Source: Paenibacillus peoriae (GTDB lineage: Bacteria > Bacillota > Bacilli > Paenibacillales > Paenibacillaceae). Taken from it: a stretch of 64,000 bases of DNA. Position 1 is the stretch's first letter. Each line of letters opens with the position of its first letter. Location: the NCBI RefSeq assembly GCF_022531965.1, contig NZ_CP092831.1:2923001-2987000 (forward strand), in the 5' to 3' direction. The position numbers were made by a program, and so were the translations under genes. Below are positions 18,348-29,312 of the stretch, one piece after another. The notes beneath the pieces were generated by a model, which worked only from the letters and a program-made list of their open reading frames with translations, did no database searches and was not told the DNA's origin.

Positions 18348-18735
18348 CGAGCACTTAAGAAATAGCCCCATCTTTACCGTCGGGTCAAAAGAAGAAAAAA
18401 CTTTATCGCTAACGCCTTCTTACAATTGGTGTTTAACAATCCTGTCTCCCTCAATAAAGCTATCGGAAACGTAACTTTTGCATCAGACGCCCGTAATAAC
18501 TAGCACTCTCATTATGTTGGGCAAGTTTTATTAGTTACTGGAGTAGAGGGTTGGTATCAAGTAGACGGAAAACCAGTTCAATTCCTTAAAACAGGCGATG
18601 TGGTGAACATTCCACCGAACGTAAAATATTGGCATGGGTTACGAAGGATAGTTGGATTTGTATACTTAGTACTCACACTGGGGTGATACAGACCGGTTAG
18701 AAAACGTAACCGAGAAAGAATATGAAAACTCTAAC
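18348..18735 (+). pseudogene. Decayed cupin gene, paralogue of the cupin at 31974
   Basis: The sequence aligns along its whole length with the intact cupin at 31974-32369. Recognisable segments are LQLVFNNPVSLNKAIGNVTF, the GQVLLVTGVEGWYQ core, KTGDVVNIPPN and YWHG, then in another frame GDTDRLENVTEKEYEN. Lesions: an in-frame TAG early on, TAG at the Trp of the NNWHSH motif (TGG to TAG), and a small deletion after YWHG that shifts the frame. The ATG start is not preserved. A GC-rich terminator follows, as after the intact copy. Confidence 0.85.
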
Positions 18736-18761
18736 AAAAAAAATGAAAAAACAAGCAGAAG

Positions 18762-18788
18762 CGGCAGCCAATCGGCTGCCGTTGTTTT
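18762..18788 (+). terminator. Rho-independent terminator of the decayed cupin gene
   Basis: CGGCAGCC (18762-18769), 4-nt loop, GGCTGCCG (18774-18781), then TTGTTTT. The stem core (CGGCAGC/GCTGCCG) is the same as in the terminator at 32389 behind the intact cupin, supporting common ancestry of the two loci. Confidence 0.7.
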
Positions 18789-18860
18789 AGTATTTCGTTG
18801 TATACTGTGACCTTTATTGAAAAGGGAAAAGGCCATTTTCTTTACAGAATATAATACCGA

Positions 18861-19412
18861 TTAAAAACTTCTTTCTAACAAGGTGCCAACTTGCGTGGCC
18901 ATGACTTGCGGTGAATAGGGCATTCCATTTCGAATCCACCATTCAATGACCCCTACATAAGCAGTCCTAGCATATTGCAACCTCACATCTTCGATTAATT
19001 CCGTATTTTTCCCGCTTTCTTTGTCAATCTCCCCTTTGAATCCTTCCATGAAATAAGCAAGTAGCCGCGTTCAAAAAGATGAAGGTGTACCTTTTGATGC
19101 AGCTAGCATGGTTGAAAAAAGCAAAAAATTTTTCTCAAAGTACTCGAAATATGGAACAAGAGCATCAGCCCACTCCATCTGACATGCCCACGTATCCACT
19201 TTTTTTAATTCATTAATGTGTGTTTCCATGATTTGATCTAATAAATCATATTTGTCCTGATAATGAAGATAAATTGTACCGCGGTTTACGTTTGCCTTGT
19301 TTGCAATGTCTTGAATGGTAATGTCATCGAAGTTTTTTACAGCCATCAGTTCAATAACGGCTTTTTTTAAGGATTCTTGCGTTTTTAGGATTCTCCGATC
19401 CACTTTAATCAT
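18861..19412 (-). pseudogene. TetR family regulator broken by a single in-frame TGA
   Basis: From ATG 19412 (MIKVDRRILKTQESLKKAVI) a normal TetR helix-turn-helix follows (DITIQDIANKANVNRGTIYL, HYQDKYDLLDQIM). At 19071-19073 a TGA interrupts; the same frame continues at once with TRLLAYFMEGFKGEID and ends properly with VIEWWIRNGMPYSPQVMA, GTLLERSF. No frameshift is needed. The intact paralogue at 27556-28101 has Arg (FRSQFL) at the matching place, so CGA to TGA is the likely change. The gene is divergent from a broken alcohol dehydrogenase, as its paralogue is divergent from an aldo-keto reductase. A truncated 113-aa protein keeping the DNA-binding domain could still be made. Confidence 0.85.
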
Positions 19413-19709
19413 CTTGTCTTTTCCCCCTGATCTACAAAATAATGAACACTTTTCGTGATGATGTTGCTATTTCAACAAATTGCGCTTTTTTATCCATTGA
19501 ACTTAGGTTTCTTTTTTTATAATAATAGACATAAGTTGATAAAACAACCAGTATTGTTTATTCGCTCTCCGTGGCTTACTTACCTAAAAAAGGAGAACTT
19601 AAATTTAGAAAAGAGGGTGTTCACATAGTGTTTAATAAAGAAGTGTGGATAATCATTACTAATTTCTAAATAGCTAACTGATAAAAATTCTATTCATTGG
19701 AGGTTATAT

Positions 19710-20310
19710 ATGATTAATGCTAATGCGCGTGCTGTGTTCGGTCCAGAAGGTTCTACAGTTGAGCGCAGGGATCTTAAGCCGCATAATATTCTCATTGAGA
19801 TCAAGTATGCGGGTATTTGCCACTCTGACATCCATACTGCCCGTGGGGATTGAGAGCCAGTCCAATATCCTCCCGTTCCAGGACACGCTGGAATTGTCGC
19901 CCAGATTGGTTTGGAAGTCACAAAGTATACTGTTGGTAACCGAGTAGGAGTTGGCTGTATGGTTGATTCCTGTGGAGAGTGGGAGAGTTGCCGTAGAGGA
20001 AAGGAGCAATATTGTCTTAATGGACTACGGAGTCATCAATAGATATGGACAATATACGCAGGGAGGTTATTCCACCCATATCGTTGTAATAACGGAGGAT
20101 TTCGTGGTTCGAATTCTAGACGGCATTAATCTTGATGTCGCCGCTCCACTTTTATGTACTGGGATCACAACGTATCCGCCGCTGCGCCATTGGGGTGTTG
20201 ATTCCGGCAAAAATATAGCGGTCGTTGGATTTGGTGGACTCGGACACATGGTGTGAGATCGCTCATTCTATGGGGGCAGAAGTAACAAACCCATAACATC
20301 TAAAGCAAAT
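19710..20310 (+). pseudogene. Zinc-dependent alcohol dehydrogenase (AdhA/YahK-like), truncated and frameshifted
   Basis: ATG 19710 has a good RBS (TTGGAGG). The frame reads VFGPEGSTVERRDL, YAGICHSDIHTARGD, then TGA where the family has Trp (TGG to TGA), then [18 protein letters not shown] and [21 protein letters not shown] frameshift near 20037 moves to [28 protein letters not shown]-like and GKNIAVVGFGGLGHM; a further shift gives EIAHSMGAEVT. The C-terminal third of the enzyme is missing. Zinc ligands (Cys of GICHSD, His of PGH, Cys cluster) are recognisable. Relatives reduce aldehydes with NADPH. Confidence 0.85.
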
Positions 20311-20356
20311 GCGTTAGTTTAAAGAAAGCATTAAAACAATCATAGGAGTAAAAGGA

Positions 20357-21586
20357 ATGAAATATAAGACCCAAAAAAATTCTCTCGGTTTTGCTCTAAT
20401 ATTGGCCATATTTTCGGCGTTGGGGCCGTTTACCGTCGATATGTATCTTGCATCACTTCCGCAAATCGCTGTTTTTTTTGGAACAAGCGCAACTGCGGTT
20501 CAAGCGAGTTTAACCACTAGTCTGTTAGGATTAGGGCTAGGACAGTTGATAATGGGACCTTTAAGCGACATTTATGGAAGACGCCAGCCTTTGTTGATTT
20601 CCATGATACTATATATCCTTTCCTCTATTGGATGCGCTTTTGCACCAAGCATAGGATGGTTTATATCTTTAAGATTTATACAAGGGGTTGCTGCGTCCGC
20701 TGGACTCGTTATTTCGCGCGCTATTGTTCGAGATCGGTTTAGTGGGATTGAAATGACTAAGTTTATATCGTTGCTGACAATGATAAGCAATGTGGCACCG
20801 TTAATTTCCCCTACGGCTGGAAGTACGGTTATGTCATACAGCTCTTGGTTAGGTGTATTTATATTTTTAGGGGTGCTAGGCATAGGGTTAACTGGGATAA
20901 CCATATGGGGGTTAAAGGAAAGCTTACCTGTACAACAACGTATTTCAGGCAGTCCCCGTGCGTTGATGAAAAATTATAATAGCTTATTCCGAAAGCGGTC
21001 TTTTATAGGGTATGCTCTAGTCAATGGCATATTGTTCGCAGGTGTTTTTGCCTATGTTGCAGGTACCCCATTTATTTATCAAAACATATACGGCGTGTCG
21101 CCGCAACTGTTTTCAATCCTCTTTGCGTTGAATGGCCTTGCTATTATCTTGGGATCTCAATTCGTCAAACTGCTTGCAGACCGGGTAACGGAAAGTCGAT
21201 TGTTTTTGATCGGAATAATACTAGCGTTTATATCTTCTGCTGCAGTCTTATTTATAGTACTAGTACATGGAGTATTATCAGCTATGTTTATTTCGATCTT
21301 CTTATTCGCTTTATCCATTGGGATCATTGGCCCCATCTCTTTTACATTAGCAATGGAATCGCAGGGGCATATTGCAGGGGGCGCGTCCGCCGTGCTCGGC
21401 ACTTTACAATTCGCATTAGGTGCCGTTACGTCTCCACTTGTGGGAATTGCAGGCGAAAATTCTGCTATACCTTTTGGAATTATTATTTTTTCTACAAGTT
21501 TATTATCTATAATTACCTATCTCATTCTGGTTAAAGGGATAAAAAAATTATCCGGTACCAAAAATAGCCTTGAATCCAATACTTAA
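20357..21586 (+). CDS. MFS transporter, Bcr/CflA drug-resistance subfamily
   Basis: 409 aa with 12 predicted membrane spans. The subfamily markers are the N-terminal ALGPFTVDMYLASLPQI and the motif-A loop GPLSDIYGRRQPLLISM between TM2 and TM3, followed by SIGCAFAPSIGWFISLRFIQG and VISRAIVRDRFSG. Bcr/CflA proteins are proton-driven exporters of drugs and small metabolites (bicyclomycin, chloramphenicol, cysteine). ATG 20357 with AGGAGTAAAAGGA upstream. It lies 45 nt after the alcohol dehydrogenase remnant and 80 nt before an aldo-keto reductase gene and could be read with it. The exported compound is unknown. Confidence 0.92.
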   Translation: MKYKTQKNSLGFALILAIFSALGPFTVDMYLASLPQIAVFFGTSATAVQASLTTSLLGLGLGQLIMGPLSDIYGRRQPLLISMILYILSSIGCAFAPSIGWFISLRFIQGVAASAGLVISRAIVRDRFSGIEMTKFISLLTMISNVAPLISPTAGSTVMSYSSWLGVFIFLGVLGIGLTGITIWGLKESLPVQQRISGSPRALMKNYNSLFRKRSFIGYALVNGILFAGVFAYVAGTPFIYQNIYGVSPQLFSILFALNGLAIILGSQFVKLLADRVTESRLFLIGIILAFISSAAVLFIVLVHGVLSAMFISIFLFALSIGIIGPISFTLAMESQGHIAGGASAVLGTLQFALGAVTSPLVGIAGENSAIPFGIIIFSTSLLSIITYLILVKGIKKLSGTKNSLESNT

Positions 21587-21665
21587 CCAATCGCTTGCGA
21601 ACATTAAGATCTATGCGAGGCCCCAGCATTCTAAGACTTGAGTATAAAAAACAGGAGGATCTAAA

Positions 21666-22517
21666 ATGCAAAGTGTTACACTAAACAATGGTGTCGAGAT
21701 GCCGATACTCGGATTTGGGGTTTATCAAATTGATGATGAAAATGTATGCGAAGAATCGGTTTGTAATGCCCTAATGGAAGGTTACCGCTTGATTGATACC
21801 GCTGCTGTTTATAGCAATGAAAAAGCAGTCGGTCGTGCCATCAAGCAGAGTGGCGTGCCCAGAGAGGAAATATTCGTTACAACAAAGCTTTGGATTCAGG
21901 ATGCAGGTTACAAGAGTGCTAGGAAAGCATTCGAAACATCACTGAAAAAACTGCAACTGGATTATTTGGATATGTATCTCATTCATATGCCCTTTGGCGA
22001 TATCCATGGTTCATGGCGTGCGATGGAGGAATTATATCATGAGGGGAAGATCAGGGCAATCGGCGTAAGTAACTTCCTAAATGATCGCCTGATGGATTTA
22101 ATCGTTCATCATGAAATCGTTCCTACTGTAAACCAAGTTGAAACGCATGTATTTACACAACAAGTAGAAAATGCTCAATTTATGAAGGATCACCATGTTC
22201 AGATTGAGTCCTGGGGACCATTTGCTGAAGGGAAAAATGACATTTTCAAAAATGAAGTATTGGCATCAATAGCTGAGAAACATCATAAATCCGTGGCTCA
22301 AGTTGCTTTACGTTGGTTGATACAAAGAGGAATTGTTGCGATTCCAAAGTCCGTTCATAAGGAAAGAATTATCGAAAACTTTAATATCTTTAACTTTGAA
22401 ATGAGTAGGGAAGATATGGAAAGGATTGCTACGTTGGATTCCAAAGAGAGTTTAATCTTATCCCTTCACGATCCTGAAAACGTGGAACGGCTCAGCAACA
22501 TGAAAATTCGCAACTAA
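21666..22517 (+). CDS. Aldo/keto reductase (2,5-diketo-gluconate reductase/YtbE-like)
   Basis: 283 aa, single (alpha/beta)8 barrel using NADPH to reduce aldehydes and ketones. The family start [16 protein letters not shown] is intact. The catalytic tetrad can be seen: Asp in [11 protein letters not shown] (with its Tyr), Lys in VTTKLWIQD, His in [10 protein letters not shown]. The cofactor region is [23 protein letters not shown] 21666 has CAGGAGG upstream. It is probably co-transcribed with the MFS gene. Physiological substrate not predictable; a detoxification role is plausible given the many redox genes in this region. Confidence 0.93.
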   Translation: MQSVTLNNGVEMPILGFGVYQIDDENVCEESVCNALMEGYRLIDTAAVYSNEKAVGRAIKQSGVPREEIFVTTKLWIQDAGYKSARKAFETSLKKLQLDYLDMYLIHMPFGDIHGSWRAMEELYHEGKIRAIGVSNFLNDRLMDLIVHHEIVPTVNQVETHVFTQQVENAQFMKDHHVQIESWGPFAEGKNDIFKNEVLASIAEKHHKSVAQVALRWLIQRGIVAIPKSVHKERIIENFNIFNFEMSREDMERIATLDSKESLILSLHDPENVERLSNMKIRN

Positions 22518-22764
22518 TTTTGGGGAGGCCTTATCACAAAATGCTCAAACCCAACAACACTATGTTCACGTAACAGTACCCAAGTCCTTCCCATATATCG
22601 ATTCAATTCCACATATAAACATATGCATATAGAACTGATTAATGGTTATAATGGCAGAGAAGTGTGTGAAAAAGTAAACTGAAAGAACGGTATTTAAGAT
22701 GGTAAGTTAATTACTAGGACATATTGAATCTTTTCTTAAGCACATATTGTCAACAGGGGGAAAC

Positions 22765-23646
22765 ATGGAGTTAAGAGTGCTTCGTTATTTTCTTACAGTC
22801 GCTCGTTTGGAAAGTATTACGCATGCAGCAAATGTACTACATGTAACACAGCCGACATTAAGCAGACAATTAGCTGACTTAGAAAAAAATTTAGGAACTC
22901 AATTGCTTATTCGCGGTAAAAAAAAGGTGTCATTAACGGATGCTGGCATGCTTTTACGTCAGAGGGCAGAAGAAATCCTAACGATTGCGGATAAAACAGA
23001 GAGAGAATTCAAAGATCAAAATAATCTGGTTGGAGGGACTATCTCTATAGGAAGCGTCGAATCACTAACATCGCATTATTTATTTCAAACATTAAAAGCT
23101 TTTCATGAAGAGTATCCACAGGTTAATTATTATATTTATAGCGGAACAGGGGATGATATAAAGGAAAAAATAGACAAAGGATTACTTGAAATTGGGATTT
23201 TATTAGAGCCCATAAATATTGAAAAATACGATTTCATCAGATTGCCTCAAAAGGAACGATGGGGAATTCTAACACAGGCTTCATCCCCTCTTGCACAAAA
23301 AGAATATGTTACTCCCAATGATCTTGTTGGAGTTCCTTTACTTCTTTCTAGTCGTCCAACAGTACAAAATGAAATTGCTAATTGGTTTGCTGATGAATAT
23401 GAAAATATACATGTTCTAGCCACATACAACTTAATTTCTAACATAGTTAATTTTGTAGATAATGGTATGGGAACTGCTATTTGTATTGAAGGTGCTCTTG
23501 CGATGACAGGTTCAAAACATCTTTGCTTCAGACCATTTTTTCCAGAACTCAAATTTAGTTGTGTTATTGTTTGGAAGAAACACAAGATTTTTAACCAGGC
23601 TACTTCTCACTTAATTCAATTAATCAAGTATGCCTCACAAGCATAA
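22765..23646 (+). CDS. LysR family transcriptional regulator
   Basis: 293 aa from ATG 22765 (CAGGGGG, 4-5 nt upstream); an in-frame start 18 nt earlier has no RBS. Winged HTH: MELRVLRYFLTVARLESITHA, then TQPTLSRQLADLEKNLGTQL. The effector domain starts GGTISIGSVESL. It resembles members near the CysL/YwbI group. The next gene in the same direction is a beta-glucoside PTS permease, but LysR proteins rarely control bgl operons, and a terminator lies between, so its target could equally be the aldo-keto reductase/MFS pair upstream. Target unknown. Confidence 0.9.
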   Translation: MELRVLRYFLTVARLESITHAANVLHVTQPTLSRQLADLEKNLGTQLLIRGKKKVSLTDAGMLLRQRAEEILTIADKTEREFKDQNNLVGGTISIGSVESLTSHYLFQTLKAFHEEYPQVNYYIYSGTGDDIKEKIDKGLLEIGILLEPINIEKYDFIRLPQKERWGILTQASSPLAQKEYVTPNDLVGVPLLLSSRPTVQNEIANWFADEYENIHVLATYNLISNIVNFVDNGMGTAICIEGALAMTGSKHLCFRPFFPELKFSCVIVWKKHKIFNQATSHLIQLIKYASQA

Positions 23647-23675
23647 TAAAACATAGATTATAGGTATTGGATAAG

Positions 23676-23750
23676 GTTATTTATCTAGTGATATCTTAAA
23701 GGTGCAGCTTGAATGAAGCCTTTAAATATTACTGATAAATAACTTTTTTT
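23676..23750 (+). terminator. Terminator/leader structure upstream of the beta-glucoside PTS gene
   Basis: GTTATTTATC (23676-23685) pairs with GATAAATAAC (23734-23743), followed by TTTTTTT. Inside is a second stem TTAAAGG (23696-23702) with CCTTTAA (23719-23725). It may simply end the LysR transcript, or form an attenuator for the PTS operon. No RAT sequence of the BglG/LicT type was recognised and no antiterminator gene is adjacent. Confidence 0.7.
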
Positions 23751-23832
23751 ATTTAGCAGGTAAAGTTGTTTATGTTTAATAAATAAAAGGCGTAATTCAT
23801 TGTTCAACAACAAGAAGAGGGGGCATTTTCTA

Positions 23833-25701
23833 ATGAGCAAAAAATATGAAAAATTAGCTCAGGATATTGTAGAGAAGATTGGTGGTAGTGAAAATGTATC
23901 AACACTAACTCATTGTATGACAAGGCTTAGATTCGCACTAAACCAAAATAAAAAAGCCGATCAAGACGCTATTAAAGCTTTAGATGGCGTGATTGATGCG
24001 ATTGAAAGCGGCGGACAATTTCAGGTGGTTATTGGCACCCATGTTGAAGAAGTATATGAGGAAGTGATCAAATATATAAAACATGCAGAAAATATAAATG
24101 ATACATTATCTAACGAAAAAAATGTAAGCGTTTTTGGCAAATTAATCGATTTTATTTCAGGTACATTCAGTCCAATCGTTCCGGCTATTGCAGGCGCGGG
24201 AATGATAAAAGCGCTATTGGCTTTGCTGATCTTATTTAATGTAGTTTCAAAAGCGTCACAAACTTACTATGTAATCAATTTCATGTCGGATGCCATTTTT
24301 TATTTCTTACCCTTCTTATTAGCATATTCGGCTGCAAACAAATTAAAATGCAGCCCTGTACTGGCACTTGTGTTGGCTGGGATATTGCTTCATCCGAATC
24401 TGGATCTATTGAGAACTGCGGGTAATAATGTTAGCGTTTTTAATATTCCATTGACACTTGTTGCTTACAGTTCATCGGTTGTTCCGATTCTATTAACCGT
24501 GTGGGCGCAATCCTACATTGAACCATTCTTTAAAAGAGTCATTCCTAACGCTGTAAAAATTATTTTTGTTCCGATGTTTACCATTCTGGTTGTTGGATTT
24601 ATTTCCTTAACTGCACTAGGACCGCTAGGTTCTTTCTTCGGAACATATTTGGCAATGGGGTTTGATTTTTTGGGATCGCACGGAGCATGGGTGGTCATTT
24701 TCATAATTGCAACCTTCTGGCCACTCCTTGTTATGTTTGGACTTCATCACAGTATCGTTCCGTTATCATTGGCTCAAATCACGACATTGGGATATGAAAA
24801 TATCATTGGACCTGGAGCCATGATATCCAATATTTCGCAAGGTGTAGCCGCGTTGATTGTCAGTTGGAGAACAAAGGATACAGTATCCAAGCAAATCTCC
24901 ACTACAAGTGGAATTACAGGCTTAATGGGAATTACAGAAGCAGCACTTTACGGTGTTAATTTACCTAAAAAATATCCTCTTGTTGCGGCTATGATTGGAT
25001 CCGCTGCTGGAGGGCTTTACGCAGGGGTTATGAAAGTTTCACGTTATGCAACAGGTTCATCAGGGCTTCCAGCTATTCCGCTTTATATTGGAGAAAACAT
25101 TTGGAATTTCTATAATATACTCATCGCATTATTAATTACAACGGTTATAACTGCAGTGCTTACCTATTTATTAACCTTAAAATATGAGAAAGAAACGTCT
25201 GAGCAGAATAAAGTCACCACAAACGATAAAATCATCACACTTAAAAATACGGTTATTACAAGTCCTATCAAAGGTGAAATGATTCCATTGAAGGATGTTC
25301 AAGATGCGGCCTTCTCCACAGAAGCAATGGGAAAAGGAGTTGCCATTGAGCCAAGCGAAGGAAAAGTGGTCGCTCCTTTTGATGGGAAAATTGTTTCGCT
25401 GTTTCCCAAGAAACACGCAATCGGTTTACTCTCCGATGATGGGGTTGAAATACTCATCCATATAGGATTGAACACCGTTAAACTGAATGGGAAGTACTTT
25501 GAAGCTCATGTTGAAGAGGGTCAGAGAATTACCAAGGGACAGACACTAATCACGTTTGATTTGGAGAAAATCAGAGAGGAAGGATATGTTACCCAGACCC
25601 CGGTGATCGTTACGAATACTTACAGTTATGCTGATGTGCTAACTAATAACAGTAGTGCAGTCACTGATTTTAACAATGAGTTGTTAGTCCTAATAGTGTA
25701 A
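23833..25701 (+). CDS. bglP: Beta-glucoside PTS enzyme IIBCA (BglP/BglF type)
   Basis: 622 aa from ATG 23833, 9 nt after GAGGGGG; a TTG start at 23800 lacks an RBS. Domain order is EIIB (1-90; phosphorylated Cys28 in THCMTRLRF), EIIC (about 105-460; ten spans, FISGTFSPIVPAIAGAGMIK, LMGITEAALYGVNLP) and EIIA of the glucose type (about 480-622; phosphorylated His543 in EILIHIGLNTVKLNG). The protein imports and phosphorylates aryl-beta-glucosides or cellobiose-like sugars using PEP through HPr. The next gene, 29 nt downstream, encodes the matching 6-phospho-beta-glucosidase, so the pair forms a complete uptake and cleavage unit. Confidence 0.95.
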   Translation: MSKKYEKLAQDIVEKIGGSENVSTLTHCMTRLRFALNQNKKADQDAIKALDGVIDAIESGGQFQVVIGTHVEEVYEEVIKYIKHAENINDTLSNEKNVSVFGKLIDFISGTFSPIVPAIAGAGMIKALLALLILFNVVSKASQTYYVINFMSDAIFYFLPFLLAYSAANKLKCSPVLALVLAGILLHPNLDLLRTAGNNVSVFNIPLTLVAYSSSVVPILLTVWAQSYIEPFFKRVIPNAVKIIFVPMFTILVVGFISLTALGPLGSFFGTYLAMGFDFLGSHGAWVVIFIIATFWPLLVMFGLHHSIVPLSLAQITTLGYENIIGPGAMISNISQGVAALIVSWRTKDTVSKQISTTSGITGLMGITEAALYGVNLPKKYPLVAAMIGSAAGGLYAGVMKVSRYATGSSGLPAIPLYIGENIWNFYNILIALLITTVITAVLTYLLTLKYEKETSEQNKVTTNDKIITLKNTVITSPIKGEMIPLKDVQDAAFSTEAMGKGVAIEPSEGKVVAPFDGKIVSLFPKKHAIGLLSDDGVEILIHIGLNTVKLNGKYFEAHVEEGQRITKGQTLITFDLEKIREEGYVTQTPVIVTNTYSYADVLTNNSSAVTDFNNELLVLIV

Positions 25702-25730
25702 CCATATCAAATTCAAGGAGTGGATTATAA

Positions 25731-27158
<1,428 letters not shown>

Positions 27159-27360
27159 GTTTATACAGCCATAGCTAGTTGATGGTGGAATCACAGTCGA
27201 CCAGATGTGACGCTTACAAACTTTTTCTAAACAAGACCCTTAATTTAAAATGCGATATATTCTCTTGTTCTCACTAACATGAGGCAAGTTCTTCTTGTGG
27301 TAAGCATTTTCTTGTTATTCGGGATCGTGCTCTCAATAGGAAATAAAGTTATGGATTTAA

Positions 27361-27399
27361 GTACAAAACATGGAGCGGGTGCCGCTTCATGTTTTGTAC
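27361..27399. repeat. Long palindrome behind the bgl operon
   Basis: GTACAAAACATGGAGCGG (27361-27378) and CCGCTTCATGTTTTGTAC (27382-27399) form an 18-bp stem with one mismatch and a 3-nt loop. No T-run follows on either strand, so it is not a classical terminator despite lying about 200 nt after the bgl gene. A 75-codon open frame runs through it but has no RBS. Confidence 0.6.
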
Positions 27400-27555
27400 T
27401 GTGCTGGGTATGGGCCTTATCTCTAGTGTTCAAGTCCCGAATGCGAGAACAGTATTCAAAACCCTACCCTCATCACGAAATTAGGATGAGAATTTTGTTT
27501 AAATAACCTCAGTACAAGAAATTACTCGATTTACTAGATTTGTTGGGAATGCAAT

Positions 27556-28101
27556 TTAAAAATTTCTGTCTAACAATATCCCAGTTTGTTCTGCCATGAC
27601 ACGAGGGGGGACTGACATTCCATTCTTAAACCACCATTCTACGATCCCCACGACCGCGGCCCCAAAAAATTGAAGAATGACATCTTCACTTAAGCCTTGA
27701 TTTTTTCCTTCTGTTACATCGACTTCAACCTTGTACTCCTGGACGACTAAATCAAGAAATTGACTACGAAAATAAGCTGAACTTTTCGTGTTTAGCATGG
27801 TTGAAAAGAACAAATGATTGTCTGCAAAGTATTCGAACCAGACATAATTTCCTTCTTGGAAACTCATTTCAGATGCTGTGTGGCAAAGTTCACGGAGATT
27901 GTTTATATGTTCTTCAATTATCTTATCTAGCAAGTCAAATTTATCCATGTAATGGAGATAGATTGTTCCTCGATTAACATTTGCCCTATCAGAAATATCC
28001 CGAATTGTAATGTCATCAAAGTTTTTTTCAGTCATCAGTTCAAGTATTGCTTTCTTTATGGCTTCTTGAGATTTGAGTACCCTTCTGTCCACTTTAGTCA
28101 T
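27556..28101 (-). CDS. TetR family transcriptional regulator
   Basis: 181 aa from ATG 28101, with GAGGGG 9 nt upstream; the frame is open further upstream but without an RBS. HTH: FDDITIRDISDRANVNRGTI, then YLHYMDKFDLLDK. The C-terminal part (FEYFADNHLFFSTMLN, GIVEWWFKNGMSVPPRVMA) is the ligand domain of the TetR_C_8-like group. It is divergent from the aldo-keto reductase gene at 28338 that heads a six-gene redox cluster, and a TTGATT-N4-AATCAA palindrome lies between. Local repression lifted by a reactive small molecule is the likely mode. Its closest relative in the window is the nonsense-broken TetR gene at 18861. Confidence 0.92.
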   Translation of the reverse strand: MTKVDRRVLKSQEAIKKAILELMTEKNFDDITIRDISDRANVNRGTIYLHYMDKFDLLDKIIEEHINNLRELCHTASEMSFQEGNYVWFEYFADNHLFFSTMLNTKSSAYFRSQFLDLVVQEYKVEVDVTEGKNQGLSEDVILQFFGAAVVGIVEWWFKNGMSVPPRVMAEQTGILLDRNF

Positions 28102-28220
28102 TTTTAAAGTCCCCTCACTGAGATAATAGGCAATTACGGATAATTTGTTGAGTAATCCACACATCGAAAGAAATTGATTATTGCAAGCATTTTGTTTCCG
28201 TTTAGAATTATAAACGTAAG

Positions 28221-28236
28221 TTGATTAAACAATCAA
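28221..28236. promoter_or_regulatory. Candidate TetR operator in the divergent TetR/aldo-keto reductase region
   Basis: TTGATT-AAAC-AATCAA is a perfect inverted repeat within ACGTAAGTTGATTAAACAAT. The matching region of the decayed paralogous locus (about 19530-19550) keeps CATAAGTTGATAAAACAACC, so the segment is conserved between the two loci although intact symmetry is lost there. Confidence 0.55.
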
Positions 28237-28337
28237 TGTTCATTTTTTATTTGGAGTTATCTAAACTCAATGATCAGTACGCGTACCCGTTCTGAGGCAA
28301 GTCAAGATCGCACCACACGAAAGGAAGGAACCATGAA

Positions 28338-29312
28338 ATGGATTATACGAAACTTGGAAATACTGGCTTGGATGTATCCCGGATTTGTCTTGGTTGTATG
28401 GGTTTTGGAGACGCACGAAAAGGTCATCATCGATGGGTACTTGATGAAGAACGCGCTCGTCCGATCATAAAAAAAGCTCTGGAGCTTGGAATCAATTTTT
28501 TTGATTCTGCAAACGTGTACGCTGAAGGGACAAGTGAGGAAATAATTGGAGGTGTATTAAAGGATTTTTCGAACCGTGATGAAATTGTCATCGCGACTAA
28601 AATACATGGACGAATGCATCAAGGACCCAATGGCGCTGGACTTTCCCGCAAGGCGATCATGAGCGAAATCGATAAGAGCCTTAAGAGATTGAAAACCGAC
28701 TACGTCGATCTGTATCAAATTCATCGTTGGGATTATAACACGCCTATCGAAGAGACGATGGAGGCATTGCACGATATAGTTAAGGCTGGTAAGGCAAGAT
28801 ACATCGGAGCCTCTGCAATGTGGGCATGGCAGTTTGAGAAAGCTTTACATATAGCTGAGAAGAATGGGTGGACCCGATTTGTATCAATGCAGAATCATTT
28901 AAATCTCATTTACCGTGAAGAGGAGCGAGAGATGCTCCCACTTTGTAAGGAAGAAAAAATTGGGGTCATTCCTTATAGCCCGCTCGCAGGAGGAAGATTG
29001 GCGCGGGAGACAACAACACATCGTGCCGAAACTGATGAAATTGCAAAACAAAAATATGATGCAACAACAGATGCGGATCAATTGGTGGTGAACCGGGTTG
29101 CGAGTTTGGCAGAGAAACATGGTGTTCGCCGGGTTCACATCGCACTTGCGTGGCTTCTGCATAAAGAACCGGTAACCGCTCCTATTGTCGGTGCGACAAA
29201 AATATCCCAGCTCGAAGATGCAGAAGCTGCTCTATCTATTCAATTAACTGCTGAAGAAATTGCGTTTTTGGAAGAACCATATGTACCGCACCGAATCGTT
29301 GGTCATTTTTAA
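28338..29312 (+). CDS. Aldo/keto reductase (general stress/YghZ-like group)
   Basis: 324 aa. Starts MDYTKLGNTGLDVSRICLGC and has the catalytic Asp/Tyr (INFFDSANVYAEGTSEE), Lys (IVIATKIHG) and His (VDLYQIHRWD) of aldo-keto reductases, plus the C-terminal NADPH segment (PVTAPIVGATKISQLEDA). Length and motifs place it in the AKR group with YdbC/YajO-like members. RBS AAAGGAAGGAA before ATG 28338. It is divergent from the TetR gene and is probably the first gene of a co-directional set that runs to the cupin at 31974. Likely reduces reactive carbonyls. Confidence 0.92.
   Translation: MDYTKLGNTGLDVSRICLGCMGFGDARKGHHRWVLDEERARPIIKKALELGINFFDSANVYAEGTSEEIIGGVLKDFSNRDEIVIATKIHGRMHQGPNGAGLSRKAIMSEIDKSLKRLKTDYVDLYQIHRWDYNTPIEETMEALHDIVKAGKARYIGASAMWAWQFEKALHIAEKNGWTRFVSMQNHLNLIYREEEREMLPLCKEEKIGVIPYSPLAGGRLARETTTHRAETDEIAKQKYDATTDADQLVVNRVASLAEKHGVRRVHIALAWLLHKEPVTAPIVGATKISQLEDAEAALSIQLTAEEIAFLEEPYVPHRIVGHF

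Noticed and set aside
27279..27506. 75-codon hydrophobic reading frame
   Set aside because: No RBS, and its middle is formed by the long palindrome; chance frame more likely.
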